The position numbers and the translations under genes are program-made. 64,000 bases of DNA from Girardinichthys multiradiatus (taxonomy: Eukaryota > Chordata > Actinopteri > Cyprinodontiformes > Goodeidae), in assembly GCF_021462225.1 (NCBI RefSeq), contig NC_061817.1:3842751-3906750 (forward strand), read 5' to 3'. Below the pieces are notes generated by a model that made no database searches, was not told the origin of the DNA, and saw nothing but the letters and a program-made list of their open reading frames with translations. Shown here one piece after another: positions 1 through 11,093 of this stretch; positions within the stretch are counted from its first letter, which is position 1, and the number at the start of each line of letters is the position of its first letter.

Positions 1-139
1 GGAGGCTTTTGGAATGAATGCCCCGAAAAACAGAAGGCTAATGCTAGCGCTGCTTAATGTTGGTACACTTACATATGCGCCACACAGAGACGGAAGCAAA
101 CGCTAAACATAAACTAGGTCCTATTAAATTAGTGATATT

Positions 140-303
140 TGTTAATTCAACCTGGAAAGTTTATTAGTGAATGTTTATTTATTTGGCGCTCGGACCCCAG
201 TGGAAGATGTGAATGCTGTAAATGACATGCGCTTGAATGAACATCTTGGGGTTAGATTTAGAGATGTCTTCCCCCCTGGGAACTGATCCTGGTGGTATAT
301 ATA
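140..303. repeat. Dispersed repeat shared with 22677-22866
   Basis: About 160 bp here match 22677-22866 closely in the same orientation, including TTTGGCGCTCG, ACCCCAGTGGAAGA, TGACATGCGCTTGAATGAACA and GATGTCTTCCCCC. The homology stops where Tc1 copy A is inserted. On the complementary strand the unit contains an AATAAAC-type polyadenylation motif, so it could be part of an LTR or leader read on the minus strand. The family is not recognised. Confidence 0.6.
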
Positions 304-305
304 TA

Positions 306-1556
306 CAGGGGTTGGACAATAAAACTGTGGGTGGTTTCATGGCTAAATTGGACCAGCCTGGTAGCCAGTCTTCATTGATTGCACATTGCACCAGTAAGAG
401 CAGAGTGTGAAGGTTCAATTAGCAGTGTAAGAGCACAGTTTTGCTCAAAATATTGAAATGCACACAACATTATGGGTGACATACCAGAGTTCAAAAGAGG
501 ACAAATTGTTGGTGCACGTCTTGCTGGCGCATCTGTGACCAAGACAGCAAGTCTTTGTGATGTATCAAGAGCCACGGTATCCAGGGTAATGTCGGCATAC
601 CACCAAGAAGGACGAACCACATCCAACAGGATTAACTGTGGAGACAAGAGGAAGCTGTCTGAAAGGGATGTTCGGGTGCTAACCTGGATTGTATCCAAAA
701 AATATAAAACCACGGCTGCCCAAATCACGGCAGAATTAAATGTGCACCTCAACTCTCCTGTTTCCACCAGAACTGTCCGTCAGGAGCTGCACAGGGTCAA
801 TATACACGTCCGGGCTGGTACTGCAGAACCTTTGGTCACTCATGCCAATGCCAGACGTCGGTTTCAATGGTGCAAGGAGCGCAAATCTTGGGCTGTGGAC
901 AATGTGAAACATGTATTGTTCTCTGATGAGTCCACCTTTACTGTTTTCCCCCACATCCGGGAGAGTTACGGTGTGGAGAAGCCCCAAAGAAGCGTACCAC
1001 CCAGACTGTTGCATGCCCAGAGTGAAGCATGTGGGTGGATCAGTGATGGTTTGGGCTGCCATATCATGGCATTCCCTTGGCCCAATACTTATGATAGATG
1101 GGCGCATCACTGCCAAGGACTACCGAACCATTCTTGAGGACCATGTGCATCCAATGGTTCAAACATTGTATCCTGAAGGCGGTGCCGTGTATCAGGATGA
1201 CAATGCACCAATACACACAGCAAGACTGGTGAAAGATTGGTTTGATGAACATGAAAGTGAAGTTGAACATCTCACATGGCCTGCACAGTCACCAGATCTA
1301 AATATTATTGAGCCGCTTTGGGGTGTTTTGGAGGAGCGAGTCAGGAAATGTTTTTCTCCACCAGTATCACGTAGTGACCTGGCCACTATCCTGCAAGACG
1401 AATGGCTTAAAATCCCTCTGACCACTGTGCAGGACTTGTATATGTCATTCTCTAGACGAACTGATGCTGTATTGGCCGCAAAAGGAGGCCCTACACCATA
1501 CTAATAAATTATTGTGGTCTAAAACCAGGTGTTTCAGTTTCATTGTCCAACCCCTC
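306..1556 (+). mobile_element. Tc1-like transposon, family 1, copy A
   Basis: The element starts CAGGGGTTGGACAAT and ends with the inverse ATTGTCCAACCCCT, flanked by a TA duplication (304-305 and 1557-1558), as expected for Tc1/mariner. It is 1.25 kb and carries one transposase gene in the sense direction. Two further copies of the same family lie on the minus strand at 9392-10639 and 17816-19061. It inserted into a TATATA run inside the 140-303 repeat. Confidence 0.93.
472..1504 (+). pseudogene. Tc1 transposase (family 1, copy A), frameshifted
   Basis: This is a DDE transposase of the Tc1 group, about 343 codons in full, that would cut and paste the element. The N-terminal third is the paired-like helix-turn-helix region (GARLAGASVTKTASLCDVSRATVS). 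The catalytic Asp is in LFSDEST at about 919-939, the second in QDDNAP at about 1194-1211, and the Glu in NIIEPLWG near 1301-1324. One extra C in the run at about 947-951 (five C where copies B and C have four) shifts the frame, so the protein is split between two frames. The start was chosen at the ATG conserved with copy B. Confidence 0.92.
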
Positions 1557-1574
1557 TATATATATATATATATA

Positions 1575-2600
1575 CACTGCTCAAAACAATAAAGGGAACA
1601 CTCGAATAACACATCCTAGATCTGAATGAATGAAATATTCTCATTGAATACTTTGTTCTGTAGAAAGTTGAATGTGCTGACAACAAAATCACACAAACAT
1701 CATCAATGGAAATCAAGTTTATTAACCAATGCAGGCCTGGATTTGGAGTCACACACAAAATTAAAGTGGAAAAAACACACTACAGGCTGATCCAACTTTG
1801 ATGTAATGTCCTTAAAACAAGTCAAAATGAGGCTCAGTATTGTGTGTGGCCTCCACGTGCCTTTTTGACCTCTCTACAACGCCTGGGCATGCTCCTGATG
1901 AGACAGCGGATGGTCTGCTGAGGGCTCTTCTCCCAGACCTGGACTAAAGCATCCGCCAACTCCTGGACAGTCTGTGGTGCAACGTGACGTTTGTGGATGG
2001 AGCGAGACATGATGTCCCAGATGTGCTCAATCGGATTCAGGTCTGGGGAACGGGCGGTCCAGTCCATAGCTTCAATGTCTTCATCTTGCAGGAACTGCTG
2101 ACACACTCCAGCCACATGAGGTCTAGCATTGTCCTGCATTAGGAGGAACCCAGGGCCAACCGCACCAGCATATGGTCTCACAAGGGGTCTGAGGATTTCA
2201 TCTCGGTACCTAAAGGCAGTCAGGCTACCTCTGGTGAGCACATGGAGGGTCATGCGGCCCTCCAAAGAAATGCCACCCCACACCATTACTGACCCACCGC
2301 CAAACCGGTCATGCTGAAGGATGTTGCAGGCAGCAGATCGCTCTCCACCGTGTCTCCAGACTCTGTCATATCTGTCACATGTGCTCAGTGTGAACCTGCT
2401 TTCATCTGTGAAGAGCACAAGGTGCCAGTGGCGAATTTGCCAATCCTGCTGTTCTCTGGCAAATGCCAAGCATCCTCCACGGTGTTGGGCTGTGAGCACA
2501 AACCCCATTTGTGGACTTCGGGCCCTCATACGGGTCTGGGGAACAGCCCTCCAAAGAAACTTCAAATTAGCATGCCCTCCTGGACATAACATCAAATTTA
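1575..2600 (-). mobile_element. Tc1-like transposon, second family, 5'-truncated
   Basis: The terminal sequence CACTGCTCAAAACAATAAAG next to TA at 1573-1574 is the end of a second Tc1-type family, with the transposase running inward on the minus strand. The other end, including the N-terminal part of the gene and the opposite inverted repeat, is missing: similarity stops at about 2600 and unrelated sequence begins. It lies 16 bp from Tc1 copy A, so the two shared the same TA-rich target. Confidence 0.8.
1834..2595 (-). pseudogene. Tc1-type transposase, catalytic domain only
   Basis: A 253-codon open frame carries the DDE catalytic domain: Asp in VLFTDESRFTL, Asp in LLMQDNARPHVAG and Glu in SPDLNPIEHIWD, with the C-terminal ARGGHTQY ending. 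Family members are usually about 330-340 residues. The missing 80-90 residues are the DNA-binding helix-turn-helix part, so the fragment cannot make a working transposase. The catalytic frame itself has no stop. It resembles the family 1 enzyme only at the motif level. Confidence 0.88.
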
Positions 2601-4135
2601 TCTGCCACTGAATATTTAAACAAATCCGAAGTGTGAACTGTGTATGGCAGAAGTAAGTGCTTCCTTAGGTTGTAGTTTTTTATACAAGCTGGGAGCTTCA
2701 GTGTCTCCAAGCACATTGATGAACTACGAAAATTCCCCCAGAAATCTCCACCTGGAGTTTTGAAGGAAGCACCTCCCAGCCAGCTCAGAATCTCAGCAGC
2801 TGAACCACAGTATCTGATGAAGCTAAACGGTGACAGAATGAAAAGGCAAAAATGTTAGGCAAACAAATATCCAGTTTTTATTTCAATATGAACTTCATAG
2901 TGTAGATTCATTTATAAACGATGCATTATTCAATATGAACATGCCACACCTGTTTTAATGAATGTTCTGAGAAAACCTGTGACGTGGCACATGGACTCAG
3001 CATCACAATCCTCCTCATCATCAGTGTCCCTAACTGGCCACATGACTTTGTCAAGAAGCATCTGAAAGAACAAATTTCTGTCTTTTTTTTTTTTTTAAGA
3101 TTACAAACTTGGCTATAAGAAAAAAAAATCACATCTATTTCTATAAAAAAAGAATTTGCACCTTTGGAAGGATTATGGTTTTATTGCTGTAATAAATCAA
3201 TCATGGTCGTTATAAATTGGCCTTTTCTTCTACAAGTAAGCCCCTTCAATGTCAAGGTCAACTCAAATGTCTACAGAGCACGCAAACACTTCTTTTTCAT
3301 TATATATATTTTATTTAATTGGTATCACCCTGTACAAATTTAATATAACATTGACACAATGTTTTTTATATTTCTTTGTAAAAAAAAATGAAACAAAACC
3401 AAGAGACTGAATATATTCAATGGCACTGTAGATACAGCACCATAAATACCATATACTGTATATATAGCACAATCAAAAATTATGTGGGAATAACTTAATT
3501 CCCTGTGGTGTAAACAGATTTTCTGACATCTTGGGGAAAAGAAGAGGCCAGATGTCAGGAGGGGCCACACCATTCCATCTTTCAATCCTCCGTACCAACA
3601 CTGAATACAATAAAATAAAAATGTCACAATCTGTGCTTAGGTCGCTATTTATTATAGCAGTTCCCTGCTTTCTTGAAATAATTTCTTTCATTTTGCAAAC
3701 ACCAGATTCACACCCATCTGGCTGCATTGGTTGTAGAGTGTCACTTGATGAAAATGGAGAAAAAAAAGTAAAAGCAAAGCACAAACGCATCTTCCTGTGA
3801 TGTACAGTCCTGCAACAGAAACCCAGTTTAAATATCAAATGTAGCAGCAACCCTGCTTCTTACAATTATAAAGTAAGGTATGAACAAAACATCAGCTTCA
3901 GTCTTTAGATGTTGACTGCAGAAACATTATGGGGCTGAATAAGCTGCTTTTATTAAACAAATGTTATTCTATATTAATACTTCATTATTTTATAGCACAG
4001 AATTTAATCTGGACATCAGACTGTGCTTCGTACACATTGCTGTCAGCTCTGTTGTGCAACAGAAAAAAAAATTCAATCAGAGCCTGTTTGATTATTATCA
4101 AAATGCATAAATTGAAGAGTAAATAGTTGTGCTTT
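2601..4135. other. Non-coding interior of the 1-4262 block
   Basis: This is AT-rich sequence with A/T runs (for example T12 near 3084-3096). The longer open frames here are short, lack recognisable motifs and overlap one another on both strands. No gene, promoter or repeat family could be supported. Confidence 0.5.
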
Positions 4136-4262
4136 TGGAGTTTAAACAAATATCACAAATTTAATAGGACCTAGTTTATGTTAGCGTATGCTTCCATCTG
4201 TGTGTGGCGCATATGCAAGTGCACCAATGTTAAGCAGCGCTATTCGGGGCATTCATTCCGAA

Positions 4263-4734
4263 CGCTTCCGTTTCTGAAACAACATAGGGTTTAAATCAAA
4301 TCTTTAGACTGCTTAAAGCCAAAGCATTTTACAGCTGTTACCTTTGAGCTGAGCCTCTATGATGGCTAATGTTCCCCCCACTCACTATTCAGCATAACGA
4401 CGGCAGGAAAATCCCTGCAACATTGACCCCACGGTACACTGAATAGCTGGCTGGTAAGAGCAGATTACTCCTGAACTCACTTATGTACAGAAGTTAAGTG
4501 AACAGACTGTTGTACCTACCGGAATTGCTGAGGGTGGTGCATGTGGGAGTGTACCCTACAGTGCAGCCCGCACACCTGCCTCTACAGCCCGTTCAATTTC
4601 CTCCGCTTGCAGTGAGACCGCCAAGTTGGCTGTTGACCTCCACATCCTTCTCATTCACGGCCCTATGCACTGAGGGTGTGGCCACGAGTTGATACGTTGA
4701 AGGGGCGTGGTTAATTAGCATATCTTATGAAGAT
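4263..4734. other. Unassigned non-coding stretch
   Basis: Nothing recognisable lies between the right inverted repeat and the satellite. A 64-codon frame at 4498-4692 has no motif and no support. Confidence 0.4.
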
Positions 4735-5185
4735 TTAAGTTCGAGATTTAGATTTAACATTTAGATTTAACATTTAGATTTAACATTTAGATTTAGATTT
4801 AACATTTAGATTTAACATTTAGATTTAACATTTAGATTTAACATTTAGATTTAGATTTAACATTTAGATTTTATATTTAAGACTTAGATTCAAGATATAT
4901 ATTTAGATTTAGATTTAAGATTTAGATATAATATTTAAGATATATATTTAGATTTAAGATTTAGATTTAAGATATATATTTAGATTTAACATTTAGATTT
5001 AAGATATAGATTTACATTTAACATTTAGATTTAAGATATAGATTTAACATTTAGATTTAGATTTAACATTTAGATTTAAGATATATATTTAGATATAGAT
5101 TTAAGATTTAGATTTAGATTTAAGATTTAGATTTAGGATATATTTCTAGATATAGATTTAAGATTTAGATTTAAGATAATGCAAG
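4735..5185. repeat. AT-rich tandem satellite, (ATTTAGATTTAAC)n and variants
   Basis: About 450 bp consist of short units built on TTTAGATTTAACA, alternating with TTTAGATTTAAGA and TTTAGATATA variants. The left part (4755-4870) is the most regular, and units diverge to the right, where TTTAAGATATATA forms appear. All units keep a TTTAGAT core. It has no coding potential. Confidence 0.92.
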
Positions 5186-6081
5186 AAAAATTCACTAAAT
5201 GTAAAGAAAGAGTGCTAAATAACATAAATGTGCCAGTGAATTTTATTTTGCTGAATTTCTACATTCGGCACCCCATACCTCTGGGTCTACAAGCATTTCG
5301 CCAGTTATCACCAGACGCTCTAGCCAGTGAGGGCCCCTCAGGGTGATCAGATCCCTAGGTTAGTCCCGTAGCCAATTAAGTGGTGACTTGGTGTATATAT
5401 TGTTTTAAGTTCTAGAAAATGGGTAGCGCTAATGATTTAGTTTGCAAGGTCTGGAAATAACTGATTCTGTTAAAATAAGTTTTGTTGCTTTTAAATAAGC
5501 TTTTGAAAGGTAAAATCTGGGTAAAATTAAGCTAATCTATAAAGGAGTTGGTTTTGGAAATAGGTCCTGTTGTATCCATGCAGTCCTCTAAGTGGATGTT
5601 GATTTAGAGAAGGTTTTGTGGCAAGATTGAATGTGTGTTGTGCAGAATGTGTTGTGTGTGGTTGAGGCTTATTCTAGTAGAAGACTGGGTTGCTTTTAAG
5701 ACTCCTGAGGCTTGAGAGTCACCTTTTCCATGTGATATTCCTAAAGGCAGAACCTGGGAGGGCAGATACGTACTGTGCCTCTGGTTTCAAAAACACACTG
5801 TCTGTTAAAACCGCAAGGTGGAACTAGCATGTCCAGAAAGCTTGTAGCGCTTCTCCATTGTTCAGTGAAGTTGCTCTTCTCCTGGGCCAAGAGTCTGTGA
5901 ATACTTTAAGGGGATTTCTGCCTTGTGCTCTGTCGCTCCTGGTGGGTCCATGTAGCGGAGACTGCAAAGCAAGTAACAGCTTAAAAGGCAAAGAAAACAT
6001 AATTGCTCTGCAGTAGCTCTAAAAAGAGCTAATGGTTGAAGATGGTCCTTCTCAGTGTTCATCAAATAGTGATCTTCAGGC

Positions 6082-6113
<32 letters not shown>

Positions 6114-6285
6114 CTGTCTGCCTGTCTGCCAGCTAAAGATAAAGCAAATTAAAATGTATTACAGTGCAAGCTCCGTTTTTCTGTCACTGATAAAAATGCC
6201 AGGAATATTTTGTTTAGAGATAATGCATTTTGATGGACACTTTAAAAGCACAACACAACATAAAAATGGCGGAGGAAGCATGACA
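5186..6285. other. Unassigned region before the first ERV
   Basis: No gene is recognised. A stretch starting near 5262 (TTCGGCACCCCATACCTCTGG) could be a retroviral leader or primer-binding area, because ERV1 pol lies downstream, but no matching 5' LTR was found. A (GT)n run followed by G18 at about 6083-6113 is a simple repeat. Confidence 0.35.
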
Positions 6286-6445
6286 ACAGAGCTGTCCACT
6301 CAAATTCTTCTATATTCACCCATTTACTCACAGATTGCACTTAAGTGTTAATCGCAGTGTTCAAAACAGAGCTGTCCACTCAAATTCTTCTATATTCACC
6401 CATTTACTCACAGATTGCACTTAAGTGTTAATCGCAGTGTTCAAA
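6286..6445. repeat. 80-bp tandem duplication
   Basis: The 80 bp beginning ACAGAGCTGTCCACTC at 6286 are repeated directly at 6366 with essentially no differences, so the duplication is recent. The second copy runs straight into the frame that starts with ATG at 6460. Confidence 0.93.
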
Positions 6446-6459
6446 ACGAATTAGACAAC

Positions 6460-6790
6460 ATGCCGAAATCTCAGAAACATCTTAACAAAGATCAGGGCGT
6501 TTCTGATGACAGCGCTATTTCAAGGGAGGCTAATACCTGTGCTGCTCGCATCGGCAGTGCTAATGCTAATGCTAGCCCTAAAGAAAGATCCTCTATTTTA
6601 ATGGCTGAATTTCTACTGAAAAGTATCTCGGTAGCGGTTGCAGATGAGGGGCACCGCATCCTAAAGTCTCTCAATGAGTCACTACGCAAACTAGAGACCA
6701 AGGTGGACTGCATGCTAAATCGCATTAATGACACCGCCGCCATCACAGAGACACTTGTTGCTCACCAGGCTGAACACTCACAGCCGCATT
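6460..6790 (+). pseudogene. Coiled-coil ORF, possibly a LINE ORF1 N-terminus
   Basis: About 110 codons from the ATG at 6460 give a polar N-terminus followed by a heptad-like helical stretch (LNESLRKLETKVDCMLNRIN). Its style resembles the N-terminal coiled coil of ORF1 proteins of L1/Tx1-type LINEs. The same open frame then runs to 7095 but changes character near 6795, where retroviral pol-type sequence begins, so it looks like a chance fusion at an insertion border. A retroviral Gag fragment is the alternative. No zinc knuckle is present. Confidence 0.35.
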
Positions 6791-6799
6791 ATTACTGGT

Positions 6800-7930
6800 C
6801 CCTCGATCTAGGGCCCACACCAACAGCTCGAGAACTGCTGAGGAGAACCAGAGAAAAAGAAACCTCCCAGGAGGCACAGTACATGCCAGGTACTGAGCTC
6901 CATGTAACCATGAGATATAAAATACTGCAGGGCCAGATCATCAGTATGACACTGTTTTTCACAGAGAAAATAATCAGACTGTTACCATACAGCACCTGTA
7001 TGTTGACCCCAAAACAGGGAAATCCTCCACCTCAATCATACTGTCAGGAAGACAGCTTCAACAGTTTAAAGGCAGTACACCTCATCTGTCATTAACTAAA
7101 CCTGTGGGGGGTCAGTGGAAAGAATTAGAAAACTTTATACAGCGTGCTGAAAGAGGGAGATATGAGGCATTAACAAGCTCTGACTGGAAAGTAGATCCTA
7201 ATACAGGAATCTGGAAACTCACTCTAGGGTGGATAGTCAAAGTTCATCCAAAGACACATTTGGATGATGCAAAGTGACAGATACAGGGCCTAGCTGAAAG
7301 CAAAGAGAGCAACAGGCACCCTGCCTTAGCTGCTGTCCCACCTGAACTGTGGTCCCAATCATCAACTGATGTAGGACTTATAAAGGGGTTTCTACCATAT
7401 AAGGTTAAATTAATATCTGAAGAACGGCCAGTAGTTCGCCAGTATCCCTTGAAACCAGAAGCTGAAGAGGGTATTAAGCCAGTAATACAGGATATGTTGA
7501 AGTCAGGAATATTAAGGGAAGCACCTGATGCTACATGCAACACACCTATCTTTCCAGTGCAGAAAGCCAGCACAGGAAAGTGGAGGATGGTTCAGGATCT
7601 TAGACCGATAAATAAAATAGTGTGACATGCGATTCCAGACGTCCCGAATCCACATACATTACTGCATTCATTAACTCCAGATAAAAAATATTTCTCATTG
7701 GTAGATCTTAGCAATGCTTTCTTTACAGTACCACTGCATGAAAAGTCACAGCATTTATTTGGCTTTCAGTTTAAAGGGAAAAATACACTTACACCAGACT
7801 ACCACAAGGCTTCAGTGAAAGCCCACATGTATATACACAAGCCTTAAGATACTCTATGAGCACCTGTGAGGTGCCTGAACATAGTCAAGTCCTGTTGTAT
7901 GTAGATGACATTCTTATAGCTTCAGACACT
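6800..7930 (+). pseudogene. pol: ERV1 pol: reverse transcriptase, broken
   Basis: From about 7320 the frame shows retroviral RT fingers and palm: VPPELWS, VVRQYPL, CNTPIFPV, WRMVQDLRPIN, YFSLVDLSNAFFTVPLH and the catalytic YVDD at 7898-7909. Damage includes TGA at 7263-7278 and 7623-7625 and a frameshift near 7790. After YVDD the thumb, connection and RNase H are missing: sequence passes through a 180-bp tandem duplication straight into integrase. Upstream, 6800-7250 is retroviral-looking but its domain is unclear. Confidence 0.85.
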
Positions 7931-7970
7931 CAACAACACCGTGAGGAAGCTACCATAACAGTTCTGAAAC

Positions 7971-8330
7971 ATCTCTACCAGACAGGGAACAAAGCCTCTA
8001 GGGATAAACTGCAGTTTTGTAAGGAGAAAGTGATTTATTTATTATTTATTTATTTATCATTTGGGAAATAAGCCAATATTACCAAAGAATTTATACAAGA
8101 CATCGGCCCATGCGACACACGGGGTTTCCCATGTGTCGAGAGGGGGAATGATCTCTACCAGACAGGGCACAAAGCCTCTAGGGATAAACTGCAGTTTTGT
8201 AAGGAGAAAGTGATTTATTTATTAATTATTTATTTATCATTTGGGAAATAAGCCAATATTACCAAATAATTTATACAAGACATCGGCCCATGCGACACAC
8301 GGGGTTTCCCATGTGTCGAGAGGGGGAATG
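7971..8330. repeat. 180-bp tandem duplication inside ERV1 pol
   Basis: The segment starting ATCTCTACCAGACAGG at 7971 recurs at 8151 with few differences. Each unit contains a TTATTTATTTATT low-complexity stretch and the GCGACACACGGGGTTTCCC block. It occupies the site where RT thumb and RNase H coding sequence would be expected, so it probably marks a rearrangement joining RT to integrase. Confidence 0.9.
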
Positions 8331-9300
8331 ATACACTTAGTAAATCTACATTCCCATACCATAAATTTTTCTGACTATGCAAGAAACTTTTGTAGATCAT
8401 GTATTATCTGCTGCAAACATAATCCACAGGGGAACATGAGACCTAAAAGAGGCCAGTTCCCAGCAGCAATTCATCCCTTTCACACGATACACATGGATTT
8501 CATAGAGTTATCATGGTCAGGGGGAAAGAAATATTGTTTACTGGTCATAGATGCATTTTTGAAGTGGGTTGACATGTACCCTGCAAAACACTGTGATGCG
8601 CTCACAGTGGCGAAGAGTTTAGTGACACATTTCTTCCCTACATATGGTATCCCACAAATCACTCTTTCAAAAAAATTTTGTAGAACATGTTTAACATGCG
8701 CAGAACACAAGCCACAAGGGAATCTAAGACCACGAAGGGGACAATTTCCAAAACTACAGTACCCTTTCCAAACAATTTATATGGATTTTATTGAGCTAAA
8801 CCACAGTGAAGGGAAAAAGTTCTGTTTAGTCATTATAGATGCATTTTCTAAATGGACAGAACTATTTCCAACTACACATCTAGATGCCTTAACTGTAGCA
8901 AAAGCACTGTGTAAAGATATCATTCCCAGATATGGGATTCCCGAGAAAATATATAGTGACAATGGAGCCCATTTTGTAAATCAAATAATAAAGAAAATAG
9001 GAATCATGTTTCACATAGATCTAAGAAACCATTGCGCTTACCACCCTCAAAGCGCTGGATTAGTGGGACTATAAAGAACCACCTGAACAAGTGTATTGAA
9101 GAGACAGGAAGACCATGGACACTGTCTGGATCTAGTAAAACTATATATAAACATCACAAGCACCTCAGGGCTAACAACCTATGAAATGTTATTTGAAAGA
9201 CCATTCAGATTACCACAGTTAAAAAATCAGTGGGAGTTAGATGAAGAAGCAAACCTAGCTGATTATATGAGGAGTATGTTAGAAAAACAAAAGAAACAAA
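8331..9300 (+). pseudogene. ERV1 integrase, two diverged copies fused head to tail
   Basis: One open frame (8241-9074) contains two integrase segments. The first has a zinc-binding FCRSCIICC and core MDFIELSWSGGKKY, and stops after YGIPQITLS. The second restarts with FCRTCLTCAEH and MDFIELNHSEGKKF and continues through the second catalytic Asp (SDNGAHF) to YHPQSAGLV. The copies are clearly similar but far from identical. The first lacks the second Asp. Around the expected catalytic Glu after YHPQS the frame is lost, and the rest appears out of frame to about 9300. The C-terminal domain continues after the L2 insertion at 16180. Confidence 0.88.
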
Positions 9301-9391
9301 ATCAAACTAATTCAGTTTCAATTCCGTTTATTTATATCGCGCCAATTCACAACACGTCATCTCAAGGCACTTCACAAAAGTCAGGTACATA

Positions 9392-10639
9392 CAGGGGTTG
9401 GACAATGAAACTGAAACATCTGGTTTTAGACCACGATATTTATTAGTATAGTGTAGGGCCTCATTTTGCAGCCAATACAGCGTCAATTCGTCTTGGGAAT
9501 GACATATACAAGTCCTGCACAGTGGTCAGAGGAATTTTAAGCCATTCTTCTTGCAAGATAGTGGCCAGGTCACTACGTGATACTGGTGGAGGAAAACGTT
9601 TCCTGACTCGCTCCTCCAAAACACCCCAAAGTGGCTCAATAATATTTAGATCTGGTGACTGTGCAGGCCATGGGAGATGTTCAACTTCACTTTCATGTTC
9701 ATCAAACCAATCTTTCACCAGTTTTGCTGTGTGTATTGGTGCACCGCCTTCAGGATATAATGTTTGAACCATTGGATGCACATGGTCCTCAAGAATGGTT
9801 CGGTAGTCCTTGGCAGTGATGCGCCCATCTATCATAAGTATTGGGCCAAGGGAATGCCATGATATGGCAGCCCAAACCATCACTGATCCACCCCCATGCT
9901 TCACTCTGGGCATGCAACAGTCTGGGTGGTACGCTTCTTTGGGGCTTCTCCACACCGTAACTCTCCTGGATGTGGGGAAAATAGTAAAGGTGGTCTCATC
10001 AGAGAACAATACATGTTTCACACTGTCCACAGCCCAAGATTTGCGCTCCTTGCACCATTGAAACCGACGTTTGGCATTGGCATAATTGACCGAAGGTTTG
10101 ACTATAGCAGCCCGGTCGTGTATATTGACCCTGTGGAGCTCCCGACGGACAGTTCTGGTGGAAACAGGAGAGTTGAGGTGCACATTTAATTCTGCCGTGA
10201 TTTGGGCAGCCGTGGTTTTATGTTTTTTGGATATAATCCAGGTTGGCACCCGAACATCCCTTTCACACAGCTTCCTCTTGAGTCCACAGTTAATCCTGTT
10301 GGATGTGGTTCGTCCTTCTTGGTGGTATGCTGACATTACCCTGGATACCGTGGCTCTTGATACATCACAAAGACTTGCTGTCTTGGTCACAAATGCGCCA
10401 GCAAGACGTGCACCAACAATTTGTCCTCTTTTGAACTCTGGTATTTCACCCATAATGTTGTGTGCATTTCAATATTTTGAGCAAAACTGTGCTCTTACCC
10501 TGCTAATTGAACCTTCACACTCTGCTCTTACTGGTGCAATGTGCAATCAATGAAGACTGGCTACCAGGCTGGTCCAATTTAGCCTTGAAACCTCCCACAC
10601 TAAAATGACAGGTGTTTCAGTTTCATTGTCCAACCCCTG
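9392..10639 (-). mobile_element. Tc1-like transposon, family 1, copy B
   Basis: Both ends carry the family 1 inverted repeat (CAGGGGTTGGACAAT) and are flanked by TA (9390-9391 and 10640-10641). It is inserted in the 3' tail of the L2 LINE, so it is younger than that LINE. The GGTACATA flank to the left resembles the GTACATA flank of copy C. Confidence 0.93.
9461..10453 (-). pseudogene. Tc1 transposase (family 1, copy B), open but lacking a catalytic Asp
   Basis: This is the longest uninterrupted family 1 transposase frame in the window (330 codons, ATG at 10453). It keeps the helix-turn-helix region, the first Asp (LFSDETTF) and the Glu (NIIEPLWG). A 21-bp in-frame deletion removes the codons that in copies A and C encode VYQDDNA, and with them the second catalytic Asp. 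Copy B reads straight from YPEGG into APIHTA. A TGA replaces a Gly codon six residues before the normal end. It should bind DNA at best, not cut it. Confidence 0.92.
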
Positions 10640-11093
10640 TACATTCCAATCAATCCTAACCATTGAACAGTGCAGTCAGATTCAGTTATTTATTCAAAGT
10701 GGATAAAAAGTTTTTCTGTCTTAGGAAACCCAGCAGATTCCATTGAGTCAGAGACTTGTAGCAGTCACTCTTCCTGGATGAGCATGTAGCGTGTCGAGGT
10801 AGGAAAACTTTACTGGCCGTCCGTTAACTCTTACATCACTCCTCACCTCTCATCGACTCTTTTTATTTGGCACCCCAAAGGACAATCCTTAGTAAGAGAT
10901 CAATTGTACGTTTCCACAAGTTTATTAAAACCAATCTGAATTCAGAGAGGAGATACCACACTTACACGGGTACCTGGAAACGTCTGTGTGTTGTCTCCTT
11001 TGGAGGTGCACCACAATACCTTTATATACCCCACGCTGCTATGTAGTACACATACACAATCATTCTGTCTGTGGATGTCTCCCAGCCACAATA

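Larger units (their letters stand above)
1..4262. mobile_element. Block bounded by ~130-bp inverted repeats, probably a non-autonomous DNA transposon
   Basis: The sequence at about 10-152 recurs as its reverse complement at about 4136-4256. Both arms share the GGAATGAATGCCCCG start, a GCGCTGCTTAA block, CATATGCGCCACAC, and AACATAAACTAGGTCCTATT. The left arm carries a short extra stretch near 33-50. Weak similarity continues to base 1, so the left end may lie outside the window. Between the arms are two Tc1-type insertions (306-1556 and 1575-2600) and non-coding DNA. No transposase belonging to the outer arms is visible, so the block is either non-autonomous or its gene was lost. No target duplication could be checked on the left. 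Confidence 0.55.

Noticed and set aside
736..1425. Antisense open frames across the Tc1 transposases (also at 9522-10553 and 17937-18975)
   Set aside because: They are shadows of the transposase genes, repeated at all three copies because the DNA is the same, with no independent motifs.
5262..5420. ERV1 primer-binding site and leader
   Set aside because: TTCGGCACCCC looks suggestive, but no LTR ends just before it and no tRNA complement is convincing.
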